From Allobacillus salarius (GTDB taxonomy: Bacteria > Bacillota > Bacilli > Bacillales > Alkalibacillaceae), in assembly GCF_007559425.1 (NCBI RefSeq), contig NZ_VMHE01000008.1:33868-97867 (forward strand): a DNA stretch of 64,000 nucleotides, written 5' to 3'. The translations under genes were made by a program, and so were the position numbers. The notes below the pieces were generated by a model, which was not told where the DNA came from, did no database searches, and saw only the letters and a list, made by a program, of their open reading frames with translations. Position 1 is the stretch's first letter. Each line of letters starts with the position of its first letter. Below, piece by piece: positions 44,595 to 52,004 of this stretch.

Positions 44595-45617
44595 ATGTTA
44601 ATAAAGAACCATGAAGTACCGCTTGCCTTATTGAAACTCGCGTCTATTAAAAGAAGGCTTCCGTCAACTCACCCAAAATATCAGAAAATCTTCAACGACT
44701 GGGCATTGTATAATGCCGGTTATCGCGGGGAGTTGGCGCTCGATTATTATTTACATCGTTTTAATCAACCGGAAAATTATATGTTACATAGCCTCCGCCT
44801 GCATCATAAGCAAACTTTTCAGATCGATACGTTAATTTTACATCCCAACTTCTTTCTTCTAATTGAAGTTAAAAATCTCTCAGGAAAAGTGAATTTTGAC
44901 CATGGTTTCGGGTTGATGACCAGGGAAAACAACGGCCACGTTCAGTCGTTCCAAGATCCCATCATCCAAGCTGAAAACCAAGCCTTCCTTCTACAAAATT
45001 GGCTGATTAATTTTGGCGTTTCTGGTGTTCCGGTTGAGTCGCTCGTGGTATTTGTAAATAATCACGTTCATTTGACACGTTCAGATGAGCAACATGTTGA
45101 CCCGCGAATCATTCATGCCAATAAACTTGCGGATACGTACAACCAACTTCATCAGAAATATCCGAAGAACCTTTTACCTACCCAAAAACTCCGTGTCATT
45201 GGCCAAAAAATGATACAAGAAAATAAACCATTACAGGCCAATCCCTTCCAGAAATATCAACTTACGCGAAAAGCCATTCAACCAGGTATCATCTGTCCTA
45301 TATGTGATTTCACACCTATGAAGCGTTACCACGGTTATTGGAAATGTGACTCTTGCGGACATTCATCAACATTTGCACATATTGATGCATTAAAAGATTT
45401 CTATCTCTTATTCAATGACCAAATTACGAACCGAGAGGCAAGATGGTTTTTTCAAATTGATTCAAGGAAGGTCGCTCGAAATTTGTTAATCAAATTATCG
45501 ATGGTCGGGAAAAATAAAGGAGCTTCTTATCAACTTGATTTTAATACAGAACGTGACTTTACTTACTTGCTTTCAACCAAAGAAAAAGACCAAGCTGGAT
45601 ACAGCCTGGTCCAATAA
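44595..45617 (+). CDS. NERD domain protein with zinc ribbon
   Basis: 340 residues. The N-terminal half has a nuclease-related NERD domain: GYRGELALDYYL (about 43), a QIDTLILHPNFFLLIEVKNLSG core (about 75-98) with the D...EVK pattern of restriction-like nucleases, and LQNWLINFG. The C-terminal half has a zinc ribbon (CPICDF...CDSCGH, about 235-257) followed by a helical tail. NERD proteins are widespread in Firmicutes and presumed DNA-processing, but no function is established. AAAGGAG precedes ATG 44595. Single gene beside repeat array C. Confidence 0.85.
   Translation: MLIKNHEVPLALLKLASIKRRLPSTHPKYQKIFNDWALYNAGYRGELALDYYLHRFNQPENYMLHSLRLHHKQTFQIDTLILHPNFFLLIEVKNLSGKVNFDHGFGLMTRENNGHVQSFQDPIIQAENQAFLLQNWLINFGVSGVPVESLVVFVNNHVHLTRSDEQHVDPRIIHANKLADTYNQLHQKYPKNLLPTQKLRVIGQKMIQENKPLQANPFQKYQLTRKAIQPGIICPICDFTPMKRYHGYWKCDSCGHSSTFAHIDALKDFYLLFNDQITNREARWFFQIDSRKVARNLLIKLSMVGKNKGASYQLDFNTERDFTYLLSTKEKDQAGYSLVQ
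45583..45612 (-). terminator. Terminator of the acyl-CoA operon
   Basis: GACCAGGCTG pairs with CAGCTTGGTC (G-T allowed), TTTTTCTTT follows on the minus strand. It lies inside the 3' end of the convergent NERD gene. Confidence 0.65.
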
Positions 45618-45619
45618 AA

Positions 45620-47317
45620 TTACTTCACAACTTCCGCTTCTTCCACAACATGGTTCACAACCGCTTCATAATGCTGCAATGCCAAATCTGATAAATCCGT
45701 TTCTTCACCAAAAGTTTGTTGTAAAAATACTTCTGTGACCGCTTTTGAACGAGGGTCTTCTTCCTCAATCATTTCTAGTGCGACGACTCCTTCAAAGATC
45801 TTTGTCATTTGAACGGCGACTTTTTTCGGGTGCATTAATTGCGTCTGTTCATCGAGTTGAACGAGTTTCTCAAGCATTCCGGTTAACTTTTGGATGGCCT
45901 GCTCAACTGGTGTTTTTAATGAAACAGCCACCGGATTCAAATTAGCAAGTCGCTCATTCATTTCTTGAACAAACGTTTGATGAATGTTGTATTTGCGCAT
46001 TAATCGAACGACTTCTAAGCCTAAAATATTCGCTGTTCCTTCCCACACCGTCAGTACTTGCGCATCTCTCAATAAACGTGGGGTGACGAAGTCTTCGATA
46101 TAGCCATTCCCGCCGTGCATTTCAATGGATTCATGGGAAAAGTGAATCGCTTGTTCGGCTGTTTCTTTTTTCAATAAGGCGATCAACAACCGAAGCATGG
46201 CTTGTTCTTCTTCTGAAGGGTTTGCTCCTTTTGCCATCACTTGATCAAAGCGTTCAATCAACTCAAAAGTTGCTGTCATTTCCACTTCTAATTTCGACGC
46301 GAGGTTTGTTAACGTTTCGCGGACCATTGGGTAATCCGTCAGCTTTCCACCAAAGGCACGGCGCTCTTCGGCGTAGTCTCTTGCTTCCACATAACCGCGG
46401 CGCATAATGCCTAGTGAAGCAATCGCATTGCATACGCGTGAGAGATTTAATGCTTCCATCATGTATTTGAATCCTTTTTTCGGATTGCCAACGAGATATC
46501 CTTTCGCTTGCTCAAATTCTACTTCCGCTGAAGGTACTGCTCGCACGCCAAGTTTATCTTTTAGTCGTCTGACTTTCGCACGGTTTTCCACACGATTTTC
46601 TTCCCATGGGACTAAAAATAAACTTAATCCTTTTGTTCCTTCTGGCGCGCCTGGGATTCTCGCTAAAACCATTGCAACACCAGCCATTCCCGTATTACTG
46701 GCAAAATATTTTTCACCGGTGATTTGGTAAATTTCCCCGTACATATCCGAGCCAGCCGCTTCTGCACGTACTTCATTGGCACCAACGTCCGAGCCACCTT
46801 GACGTTCCGTTAAAAACGTCGCGCCTTCATATAGCTCCGTGTCACCTGTTGCGATGACGTGCGGTAAATATTTTTTTCGTAACGCTTCAGCGGCATAGTG
46901 ATCGATTAGATAGCTTGTCGCCATTGTCAATGTCACGGGACAATAGAATCCCGGTTCCGCTTGGGAAAGCAAATAGCCTTGAGCATATGAGTACACATAA
47001 TTCCCTTGGTGACCAAGCTCAGGAATCTCTTTATGGACATAGCCGACAATGCCGGTTTCATACGTCTCTTTCACAGTTTCCCGGTAGCCTTCATTCACCC
47101 AAACTTCATTGATTTCATTACCCATTTTGTCGTATTTGATTAACTGTGGCTGTCCTTCTCGGTCCGTATGAACAGCACGGTCATCAATCGCACCGGCAAC
47201 TCTTTCACCGAATGCGGTTAACTTTTCATCGGCATATTCAAAGAACTTCTCTGGCAACGACCGTTTCAATAGCTTTTGCAATAATGGATCTGATGTGTAA
47301 AAATTTTTCTCTTTCAT
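45620..47317 (-). CDS. Acyl-CoA dehydrogenase (AidB-like)
   Basis: A 565-residue FAD enzyme with N-terminal AidB-like extension, ACAD middle and C-terminal domains. Visible are YEGATFLTERQGGSDVGANEVRAE (FAD/substrate region, about 164), ITGEKYFASN (about 199), the RRAFGGKLTDYPMVRETL helix (about 323) and VWEGTANILGLEVVRLMRK (about 432, Glu candidate base). It is longer than ordinary ACADs (about 380), as in AidB/FadE-like forms. Last gene of the MerR-ligase-dehydrogenase operon, 24 bases after the ligase. The acyl substrate is not evident. Confidence 0.9.
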   Translation of the reverse strand: MKEKNFYTSDPLLQKLLKRSLPEKFFEYADEKLTAFGERVAGAIDDRAVHTDREGQPQLIKYDKMGNEINEVWVNEGYRETVKETYETGIVGYVHKEIPELGHQGNYVYSYAQGYLLSQAEPGFYCPVTLTMATSYLIDHYAAEALRKKYLPHVIATGDTELYEGATFLTERQGGSDVGANEVRAEAAGSDMYGEIYQITGEKYFASNTGMAGVAMVLARIPGAPEGTKGLSLFLVPWEENRVENRAKVRRLKDKLGVRAVPSAEVEFEQAKGYLVGNPKKGFKYMMEALNLSRVCNAIASLGIMRRGYVEARDYAEERRAFGGKLTDYPMVRETLTNLASKLEVEMTATFELIERFDQVMAKGANPSEEEQAMLRLLIALLKKETAEQAIHFSHESIEMHGGNGYIEDFVTPRLLRDAQVLTVWEGTANILGLEVVRLMRKYNIHQTFVQEMNERLANLNPVAVSLKTPVEQAIQKLTGMLEKLVQLDEQTQLMHPKKVAVQMTKIFEGVVALEMIEEEDPRSKAVTEVFLQQTFGEETDLSDLALQHYEAVVNHVVEEAEVVK

Positions 47318-47341
47318 TTTTCATCCTCCTCGTTCAATCGA

Positions 47342-48865
47342 TTATTTGGATGTCATTTCTTCAGCAGAATCACGCAATTGATTTCGTAGTAACTTACCAG
47401 TTGCATTTCGTGGGAGCGCTTCCACTTCTGCATAAAGCTTTGGAATTTTATAATCTGCCACCCGTCCTTCAAGAAACGCTTTACAACTACTTTCTAAATC
47501 ACTGACAGGTTCATTCAGCACGACGAATGCTTTCGCCGTTTCTCCCCATTCGGCATGTGGAATGCCAACGATTGCTACGTCTTCAATGCTTGCATGTTGG
47601 ACCAATGCCTGTTCGACTTCAGTCGGATAAATATTGACTCCACCTGAAATAATGACGTCTTTTTTCCGGTCAATGACCCAATAGTAGCCGTCTTCATCTT
47701 GCACGGCGATATCTCCTGTATAAAGCCAGCCATCTTTTAATGTTTCGGCTGTTTTTTCAGGTGCTTTATAGTAGCCTTTCATATTTCCTTCACCACGCAA
47801 AACAATTTCACCTGGCTCCCCTTGTTCTACATCTTGACCTTGTTCATCAACGAGCCGGATTTCCGTATTCAAGGCAGCACGGCGCCCGATACTACCCGCT
47901 TTCTCTGCATGTTCCTCTGCTTTCAACAATGTTCCACTTGGTCCTGCTTCCGTCAGTCCGTATACGCACCAGAGACTATCGGTTTTGAATTTCTCTTTCA
48001 CGAATTTCACTTCATTTTGTCCAAGTGGTGCGCCACCGTATACCCAATATTCCATTGATGATAAATCAAATTCATCAATATTTGGTTGCTTGGCAGATAG
48101 GAGGTATGCGACTGGTGCGCCGAAGAAATGCGTCACTTTTTCGTGGGAAACCATTTGAAGTAATAAGTCCGGTGTAAATGTCGGTGCCAAAACGTGCGTT
48201 GCTCCGGTATATAATGCTGCTCCCATAAACAAATGCAATGGTGCTGAATGACTAAGTGGCATCATGTGTAGTACGCGACTATGTTCACTCATCGTCATTT
48301 CAATACTGATCATCGTTGATACGGTTAAAATACTACGATGTGTAAATACAACACCTTTTGGTTTACCTGTCGTCCCCGAAGTATATAAAATAGAAACTTC
48401 ATCGTCCTCAGTTGCATCACAGTCAACCGCAGTCGCCTCTTCGCTCAATAACTGATCGATGGAATGCCAAACACCATCCGCTTCACCGGTTTTAATAAAC
48501 GTTAGCTTATTTTCTTCTGTCAGACCTTTTGATGCTTCAAACAACAATTCATGGGTTGCGAAAAATTGAGCTTCGCTATGATCAATAATGTATTGGATTT
48601 CCGGCTGGGTTAGCTTTGCATTGATTGGGATGGCCAGTCCTTTCAGACGAATTGCCGCCATATAGAGGTATAGAAACTCAGGCACATTTGGCAAATGAAT
48701 GATCAACTTATCTCCTTCTTGAAAGCCTAAATTCCTTAATCCATTGGCAATGCGATTCACCCGTTCATCCCATTCTTGATAACTGACTCGTTCATTTGGA
48801 CTGACCAACGCTTCATGATCTGGCTGCTTATTGGCATGCACCTTTAATAATGTTGATAAATTCAT
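47342..48865 (-). CDS. Acyl-CoA synthetase (AMP-binding, fatty-acid CoA ligase)
   Basis: 507 residues of the ANL family. ATP motif ILYTSGTTGKPKGVVFTH (about 155), YGLTEAG (about 293), GWLYTGDIAVQDEDGYYWVIDRKKDVI hinge (about 384) and the catalytic Lys in RNATGKLLRN (about 490). It activates a carboxylic acid as acyl-AMP then acyl-CoA, feeding the dehydrogenase encoded downstream. Its ATG (48865) overlaps the merR stop by 4 bases, indicating translational coupling. Chain length preference cannot be read from the sequence. Confidence 0.92.
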   Translation of the reverse strand: MNLSTLLKVHANKQPDHEALVSPNERVSYQEWDERVNRIANGLRNLGFQEGDKLIIHLPNVPEFLYLYMAAIRLKGLAIPINAKLTQPEIQYIIDHSEAQFFATHELLFEASKGLTEENKLTFIKTGEADGVWHSIDQLLSEEATAVDCDATEDDEVSILYTSGTTGKPKGVVFTHRSILTVSTMISIEMTMSEHSRVLHMMPLSHSAPLHLFMGAALYTGATHVLAPTFTPDLLLQMVSHEKVTHFFGAPVAYLLSAKQPNIDEFDLSSMEYWVYGGAPLGQNEVKFVKEKFKTDSLWCVYGLTEAGPSGTLLKAEEHAEKAGSIGRRAALNTEIRLVDEQGQDVEQGEPGEIVLRGEGNMKGYYKAPEKTAETLKDGWLYTGDIAVQDEDGYYWVIDRKKDVIISGGVNIYPTEVEQALVQHASIEDVAIVGIPHAEWGETAKAFVVLNEPVSDLESSCKAFLEGRVADYKIPKLYAEVEALPRNATGKLLRNQLRDSAEEMTSK

Positions 48866-49254
48866 TTTACTTCCTCCTCCAATTTGGTTAATTCATTTCG
48901 AAACGTGTCCAAAAACATTTCCATCTCTTTTTTGAGCTGTGCGAGTTCATTCATCCGCTTGGTGACTTCAGCTATCTTTTCTTCGCCATATTCAATCGTT
49001 CGCTTCAGTTGCTCCCTCCCCGTCGGATCCTCTTCAAATAACAGAACCATTTCCTTGATTTCGTCCAGTTTGAAGCCGTACTTTTTCCCGCGAAAAATCA
49101 GTTGCAGCTGCGTTAATTCCTTCCTGGTGAATATTCGTTGCCCAGTCGCTGTCCGTTCCGGATGAATTAATCCCACTTCCTCGTAATAACGAATCGTACG
49201 ATGAGACACGCCAAACCGATCAGCTACTTCAGCAATCGAATACGTTTTGACCAA
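48862..49254 (-). CDS. MerR family regulator (LiuR-like) of acyl-CoA operon
   Basis: 130 residues: N-terminal winged helix (YSIAEVADRFGVSHRTIRYYEEVGLIHPERTATGQRIFT), then a long coiled coil (about 80-130) for dimerisation, and no Cys-rich metal site. Size and context (acyl-CoA ligase plus dehydrogenase) suit LiuR-type regulators of branched-chain or fatty acyl catabolism. The upstream palindrome at 49301-49316 is identical to the published LiuR-type motif, so autoregulation of the operon is likely. Confidence 0.9.
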   Translation of the reverse strand: MVKTYSIAEVADRFGVSHRTIRYYEEVGLIHPERTATGQRIFTRKELTQLQLIFRGKKYGFKLDEIKEMVLLFEEDPTGREQLKRTIEYGEEKIAEVTKRMNELAQLKKEMEMFLDTFRNELTKLEEEVK

Positions 49255-49286
49255 CTAACCACCACCTTTGTCAGAATATTCGTATG

Positions 49287-49316
49287 ATTATAGTGTATCA
49301 TTTACGTTAACGTAAA
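49287..49316 (-). promoter_or_regulatory. MerR/LiuR-type operator and promoter of the acyl-CoA operon
   Basis: TTTACGTTAACGTAAA (49301-49316) is a perfect 16-bp palindrome. On the minus strand its start serves as a -35 (TTTACG), 18 bases from TATAAT (49287-49292). Alternatively TTGCAC and TACACT give the 19-bp spacer typical of MerR-activated promoters. Either way the operator covers the promoter. Confidence 0.75.
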
Positions 49317-49345
49317 GTGCAAGGCTTTTTACATAAAGAAATGTC

Positions 49346-49492
49346 CATATAATCCTGTTTAGGCAGCATATATTCTGAAATTCGGCGTATATATTTTTCA
49401 TTTGGAACCATATATTTAAAATTGGGGAACATATGAGTGTGCTTTGGGGTCAAATCATTGGTATAGGGGAGCATAAATCACTTTATATGTAA
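49346..49492. repeat. Seven-unit 21-bp CATAT array (array D)
   Basis: CAT/TAT/CAA starts at 49346, 49367, 49388, 49409, 49430, 49451 and 49472, always 21 apart, with GG near position 17-18 of most units. Core, strand, step and unit number equal one block of array C, 5 kb away. It lies in the merR-spoIIID gap, next to the spoIIID terminator. Confidence 0.85.
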
Positions 49493-49516
49493 AAATAAAA
49501 ACCGGTCGAAACCGGC
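49491..49516 (-). terminator. Terminator after spoIIID
   Basis: On the minus strand CCGGT-TTCG-ACCGG (stable tetraloop), followed by TTTTTATTTTT. Confidence 0.8.
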
Positions 49517-49532
49517 TGTGTAAATATTGAAC

Positions 49533-49799
49533 TTATACAGTTTCCATTTCGTCTTTTTCTGTGTACTTTCGTTTCGTCGCTTCCCCACCACGCAAATGTC
49601 GAATCGATTTATGATATTCAAGTACGCTTTTTACTTCCTTGTACAATGCCGGATTAATTTTCGGTAGTCTTTCGGTCAAATCTTTATGGACAGTGCTTTT
49701 TGAAACACCAAATTCTTTTGCGATTCTTCTTACAGTTTGCCTGGAGTCTAATAAATGCGCCGCAATCTTTAATGTTCTTTCTTTGATGTGATCGTGCAA
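49533..49799 (-). CDS. spoIIID: Sporulation transcription factor SpoIIID
   Basis: 88 residues with a single HTH (TVRRIAKEFGVSKSTVHKDL, about 22-41) and a basic C-terminal helix region (HLRGGEATKRKYT), as in SpoIIID, the mother-cell switch regulator acting between sigma-E and sigma-K. Start is TTG 49799, with GGAGG 8 bases upstream; no ATG is suitably placed. The SD lies in one arm of an inverted repeat (49808-49815 with 49855-49862). A GAATATT at 49905-49911 (minus strand) resembles a sigma-E -35, but the -10 is unclear. Confidence 0.95.
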   Translation of the reverse strand: MHDHIKERTLKIAAHLLDSRQTVRRIAKEFGVSKSTVHKDLTERLPKINPALYKEVKSVLEYHKSIRHLRGGEATKRKYTEKDEMETV

Positions 49800-49868
49800 A
49801 CGTCTCGCCTCCTGAAGTTGTCAACTCTTTGATGTGTTGATACAGTTTATTCACTCAGGAGGCCGATT

Positions 49869-49928
49869 ATGAGCATACTTTCTCTATTGGTAAAAAAGTG
49901 TGGAAATATTCAGTTAGTTAACCTATGA
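49869..49928 (+). CDS. Possible 19-residue leader peptide
   Basis: ATG 49869 with a very good SD (AGGAGG, 6-base spacing) opens MSILSLLVKKCGNIQLVNL then stop. It lies just upstream of the 67-residue membrane protein and divergent from spoIIID. No similarity is recognised. It may be a real small ORF, or the SD may be only the complement of a spoIIID leader element. Confidence 0.3.
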   Translation: MSILSLLVKKCGNIQLVNL

Positions 49929-49953
49929 TAAATTAAAAACGGAGGTGAGCTTT

Positions 49954-50157
49954 ATGAAACGTAGTACAAAATGGGGTTTGCGGACAGCTATCTTTGTGTT
50001 AGTTTTTTTTCCTATTCTTTTCAGCATTATCTCTTATACGACGGATAACTGGAATTTTCTTTGGTATAGCTTGATTCCGACGTTTTTTTCAGGAAGCATC
50101 GGTCTCTTTGCTGCAATCAACCAAGCAAAGAAAGACCGACTAATGAGCGAGGATTGA
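49954..50157 (+). CDS. Small membrane protein, 67 residues, unknown
   Basis: Two hydrophobic helices (about 11-31 and 38-58), a basic start MKRSTKWGLR and a charged end KKDRLMSED. ATG 49954 is chosen because GGAGG lies 7-8 bases upstream; a GTG at 49945 overlaps the SD. It resembles generic small Bacillus membrane proteins of unknown role. It converges with the DUF3953 gene (9 bases apart, no clear terminator between). Confidence 0.65.
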   Translation: MKRSTKWGLRTAIFVLVFFPILFSIISYTTDNWNFLWYSLIPTFFSGSIGLFAAINQAKKDRLMSED

Positions 50158-50166
50158 TTGATTTCG

Positions 50167-50397
50167 TTAAGCTAAAATTAAAATGACAATTGCCACGACA
50201 ATTACAAAACCAGCGGTCGCAAAAGAAATAACCCCAAAGCCTTTTCTGCCTAATTTCATTTCAACCATTCCATTGACCACTTGAAGAACTCCAACAGCAA
50301 TCAATGTATAAGGCAATAACCAAAATTCCCGCATGATTATACTATATCCCGCCATTAGCACGACAATGACAGCCAAAACAATCCGAGCGATATTCAT
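50167..50397 (-). CDS. DUF3953-like small membrane protein
   Basis: About 76 residues with three hydrophobic segments (IARIVLAVIVVLMAGYSII, LLPYTLIAVGVLQVVNGMVE, GVISFATAGFVIVVAIVILI) joined by a short basic loop. The pattern and length recall DUF3953 proteins. ATG 50397 is preferred, with GGGGATAGG upstream; a GTG at 50415 would overlap it. Function unknown. Confidence 0.65.
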   Translation of the reverse strand: MNIARIVLAVIVVLMAGYSIIMREFWLLPYTLIAVGVLQVVNGMVEMKLGRKGFGVISFATAGFVIVVAIVILILA

Positions 50398-50488
50398 TTT
50401 CCTATCCCCTTTCACTTTTACCCTTCATTTTCCTACTCCTATGAATTTCTTGCAACTATTTTTGCATTCCTTATCAATTTTATGTAAT

Positions 50489-50515
50489 ATATAAATTGCA
50501 TAGTGTAATTTATAT
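50489..50515. promoter_or_regulatory. Palindrome upstream of the XRE regulator gene
   Basis: ATATAAATT-N9-AATTTATAT, perfect 9-bp arms, 26 bases before the start codon at 50541. Likely an autoregulatory operator of the HTH protein; A+T-rich composition tempers confidence. Confidence 0.4.
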
Positions 50516-50540
50516 TTTGCATTAAGGTGAAGGGGATTCT

Positions 50541-50735
50541 ATGAAAAATCGAGTAAAATTAGGAAGAATAAAAAAAGATCTAACTCAAGCTCAGTTAGCT
50601 AAACGCGTTGGAGCAACAAGGCAAACAATCGGGTTAATCGAAAAAGGAGATTATAATCCGAGTCTTCAGTTATGTATTGCCATTGCAAAAGAGCTTGGTC
50701 AAACGTTGGATGAATTGTTTTGGGAGGTTAGCTAA
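50541..50735 (+). CDS. XRE-family HTH regulator (64 residues)
   Basis: A minimal Cro/C1-type protein, one five-helix HTH domain: KLGRIKKDLTQAQLAKRVGATRQTIGLIEKGDYNPSLQLCIAIAKELGQTLDELFWEV. This class is typically encoded just before a DUF3278 membrane protein, as here, with the next ATG directly abutting its stop codon. AGGGG precedes ATG 50541. Probably a local repressor. Confidence 0.9.
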   Translation: MKNRVKLGRIKKDLTQAQLAKRVGATRQTIGLIEKGDYNPSLQLCIAIAKELGQTLDELFWEVS

Positions 50736-51179
50736 ATGAAAACATGGTTATCAATATTTTTGCCGACAGACGAATACAAACGACAAAAACTTCTACTATT
50801 TATTGCTGAAGGTGGCGTATTACTCGTCCTTGCTCAATTTCTATCTTTGATTATTGGACCATTTGAATCAAGTCTCGTTCCAATAATTTCGATTGGCATT
50901 TTTGTTTTCTATGTAACTTTCAGGTATATCATCTCGGGCATGGAGTATACAGAGGTAGCAACGCAATCGGATTATAAAAAGGAACGGAAAAATATTGTTA
51001 TGAAGTCTTTATCGTTCGGCGTTATTTTCACGGGGTTAAACTTTTTGGTACAGCGAGGGGACTACATTATTGTCGACCTAATTATGATTGGGTTGTTGGC
51101 TACACTCTTCTTCTTTTTATTCAGCTGGTTCTCCTTGAAACGATCTTTCAATAAAAACCGTGAATTGATAGATGAATGA
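50736..51179 (+). CDS. DUF3278-like membrane protein
   Basis: 147 residues with four hydrophobic segments (about 20-45, 47-65, 90-108, 112-132) and charged ends. It is translationally coupled to the XRE gene (start codon adjacent to the stop; SD GGGAGG inside the upstream gene). XRE/DUF3278 pairs are common in Firmicutes; their function is unknown, with membrane or antimicrobial response suggested only by analogy. Confidence 0.75.
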   Translation: MKTWLSIFLPTDEYKRQKLLLFIAEGGVLLVLAQFLSLIIGPFESSLVPIISIGIFVFYVTFRYIISGMEYTEVATQSDYKKERKNIVMKSLSFGVIFTGLNFLVQRGDYIIVDLIMIGLLATLFFFLFSWFSLKRSFNKNRELIDE

Positions 51180-51204
51180 AAAAATCCCCCAGTTTTGGGG
51201 GATT
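51178..51204 (-). terminator. Terminator between DUF3278 and spoIIQ genes
   Basis: CCCCC pairs with GGGGG (with AAT/ATT extension) over AGTTTT. The T-run on the minus strand favours termination of spoIIQ. Confidence 0.75.
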
Positions 51205-51221
51205 CATTCCTGACCTTATTC

Positions 51222-51899
51222 CTACTTAAATCCTGGATTGACAGGCTGGCCTTCTTCCATTAATCGGAAATGGACCTTAGAAATCTCTTCGTCGGTGTAA
51301 ACATTCGCACCGGAAAGACCTATTGGGTCACCTTGCGTTAACTCGTCACCTTCACTGACATACACTTCAGAAAGACTTCCATACATTGTCGCTCGTTCAC
51401 CGTCGTGTTCCATTTCAACTACTTTGCCGAGAAGTTCATCATCTTTTACACTCGTAACTTTACCTGTGAGTGAAGCAATAACTTCAAATGGTTCACCATC
51501 TGATGATGTAATATCGACACCTTTACTTTGGTAATATTGATTATTGTAAAAGATAAGTGCATCCAACTGATCTTCTTCTGCAGCATCAGCATCGTAATAC
51601 TGTGTCAAAATTTCGGTCTTGTCACCGAGCATGACTGGCATGACTAAATCCTCTTGTTCCGCAACTACTTCTGCAGCATTTTCTTCGCTATTTTCGATAA
51701 GATCATTCTGTTCGACGTTCCAGCTGTAATCATTCGCATTTTCTTCAGCTGTGTCGTCTGCTGCGTTAAACTGATAAATCATAACCCCTGCTAACACGAC
51801 TGCGACTAATCCAATGTAGAGTGTTGGATAAAACCAACGTTGACGAGTCAACCTTTTCCATTTTGATTGACGAAGGAATTTTCTTTCCTTATCACTCAT
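51222..51899 (-). CDS. spoIIQ: SpoIIQ-like M23-fold sporulation protein
   Basis: About 225 residues from ATG 51899 (MSDKERKF), with GAGG 8 bases upstream. One TM (about 24-46), an acidic linker, and a C-terminal LytM/M23 fold (about 130-225). The fold keeps MEHDGERATMYGSLSEVYVSEGDELTQGDPIGLSG, but the usual HLH is KVHF, so one zinc ligand is lost, as known for B. subtilis SpoIIQ. SpoIIQ spans the forespore membrane and binds SpoIIIAH during engulfment. Position next to spoIID matches Bacillus. Confidence 0.88.
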   Translation of the reverse strand: MSDKERKFLRQSKWKRLTRQRWFYPTLYIGLVAVVLAGVMIYQFNAADDTAEENANDYSWNVEQNDLIENSEENAAEVVAEQEDLVMPVMLGDKTEILTQYYDADAAEEDQLDALIFYNNQYYQSKGVDITSSDGEPFEVIASLTGKVTSVKDDELLGKVVEMEHDGERATMYGSLSEVYVSEGDELTQGDPIGLSGANVYTDEEISKVHFRLMEEGQPVNPGFK

Positions 51900-52004
51900 T
51901 TTCATCACCTCAGCAACCATTCTGAACCGTTCCGATGAATTATATACATCCATTTCCAAAATTTTTCTGATTGCCGAGGTGAGTGGCATTAAACTGATTC
52001 GTTT

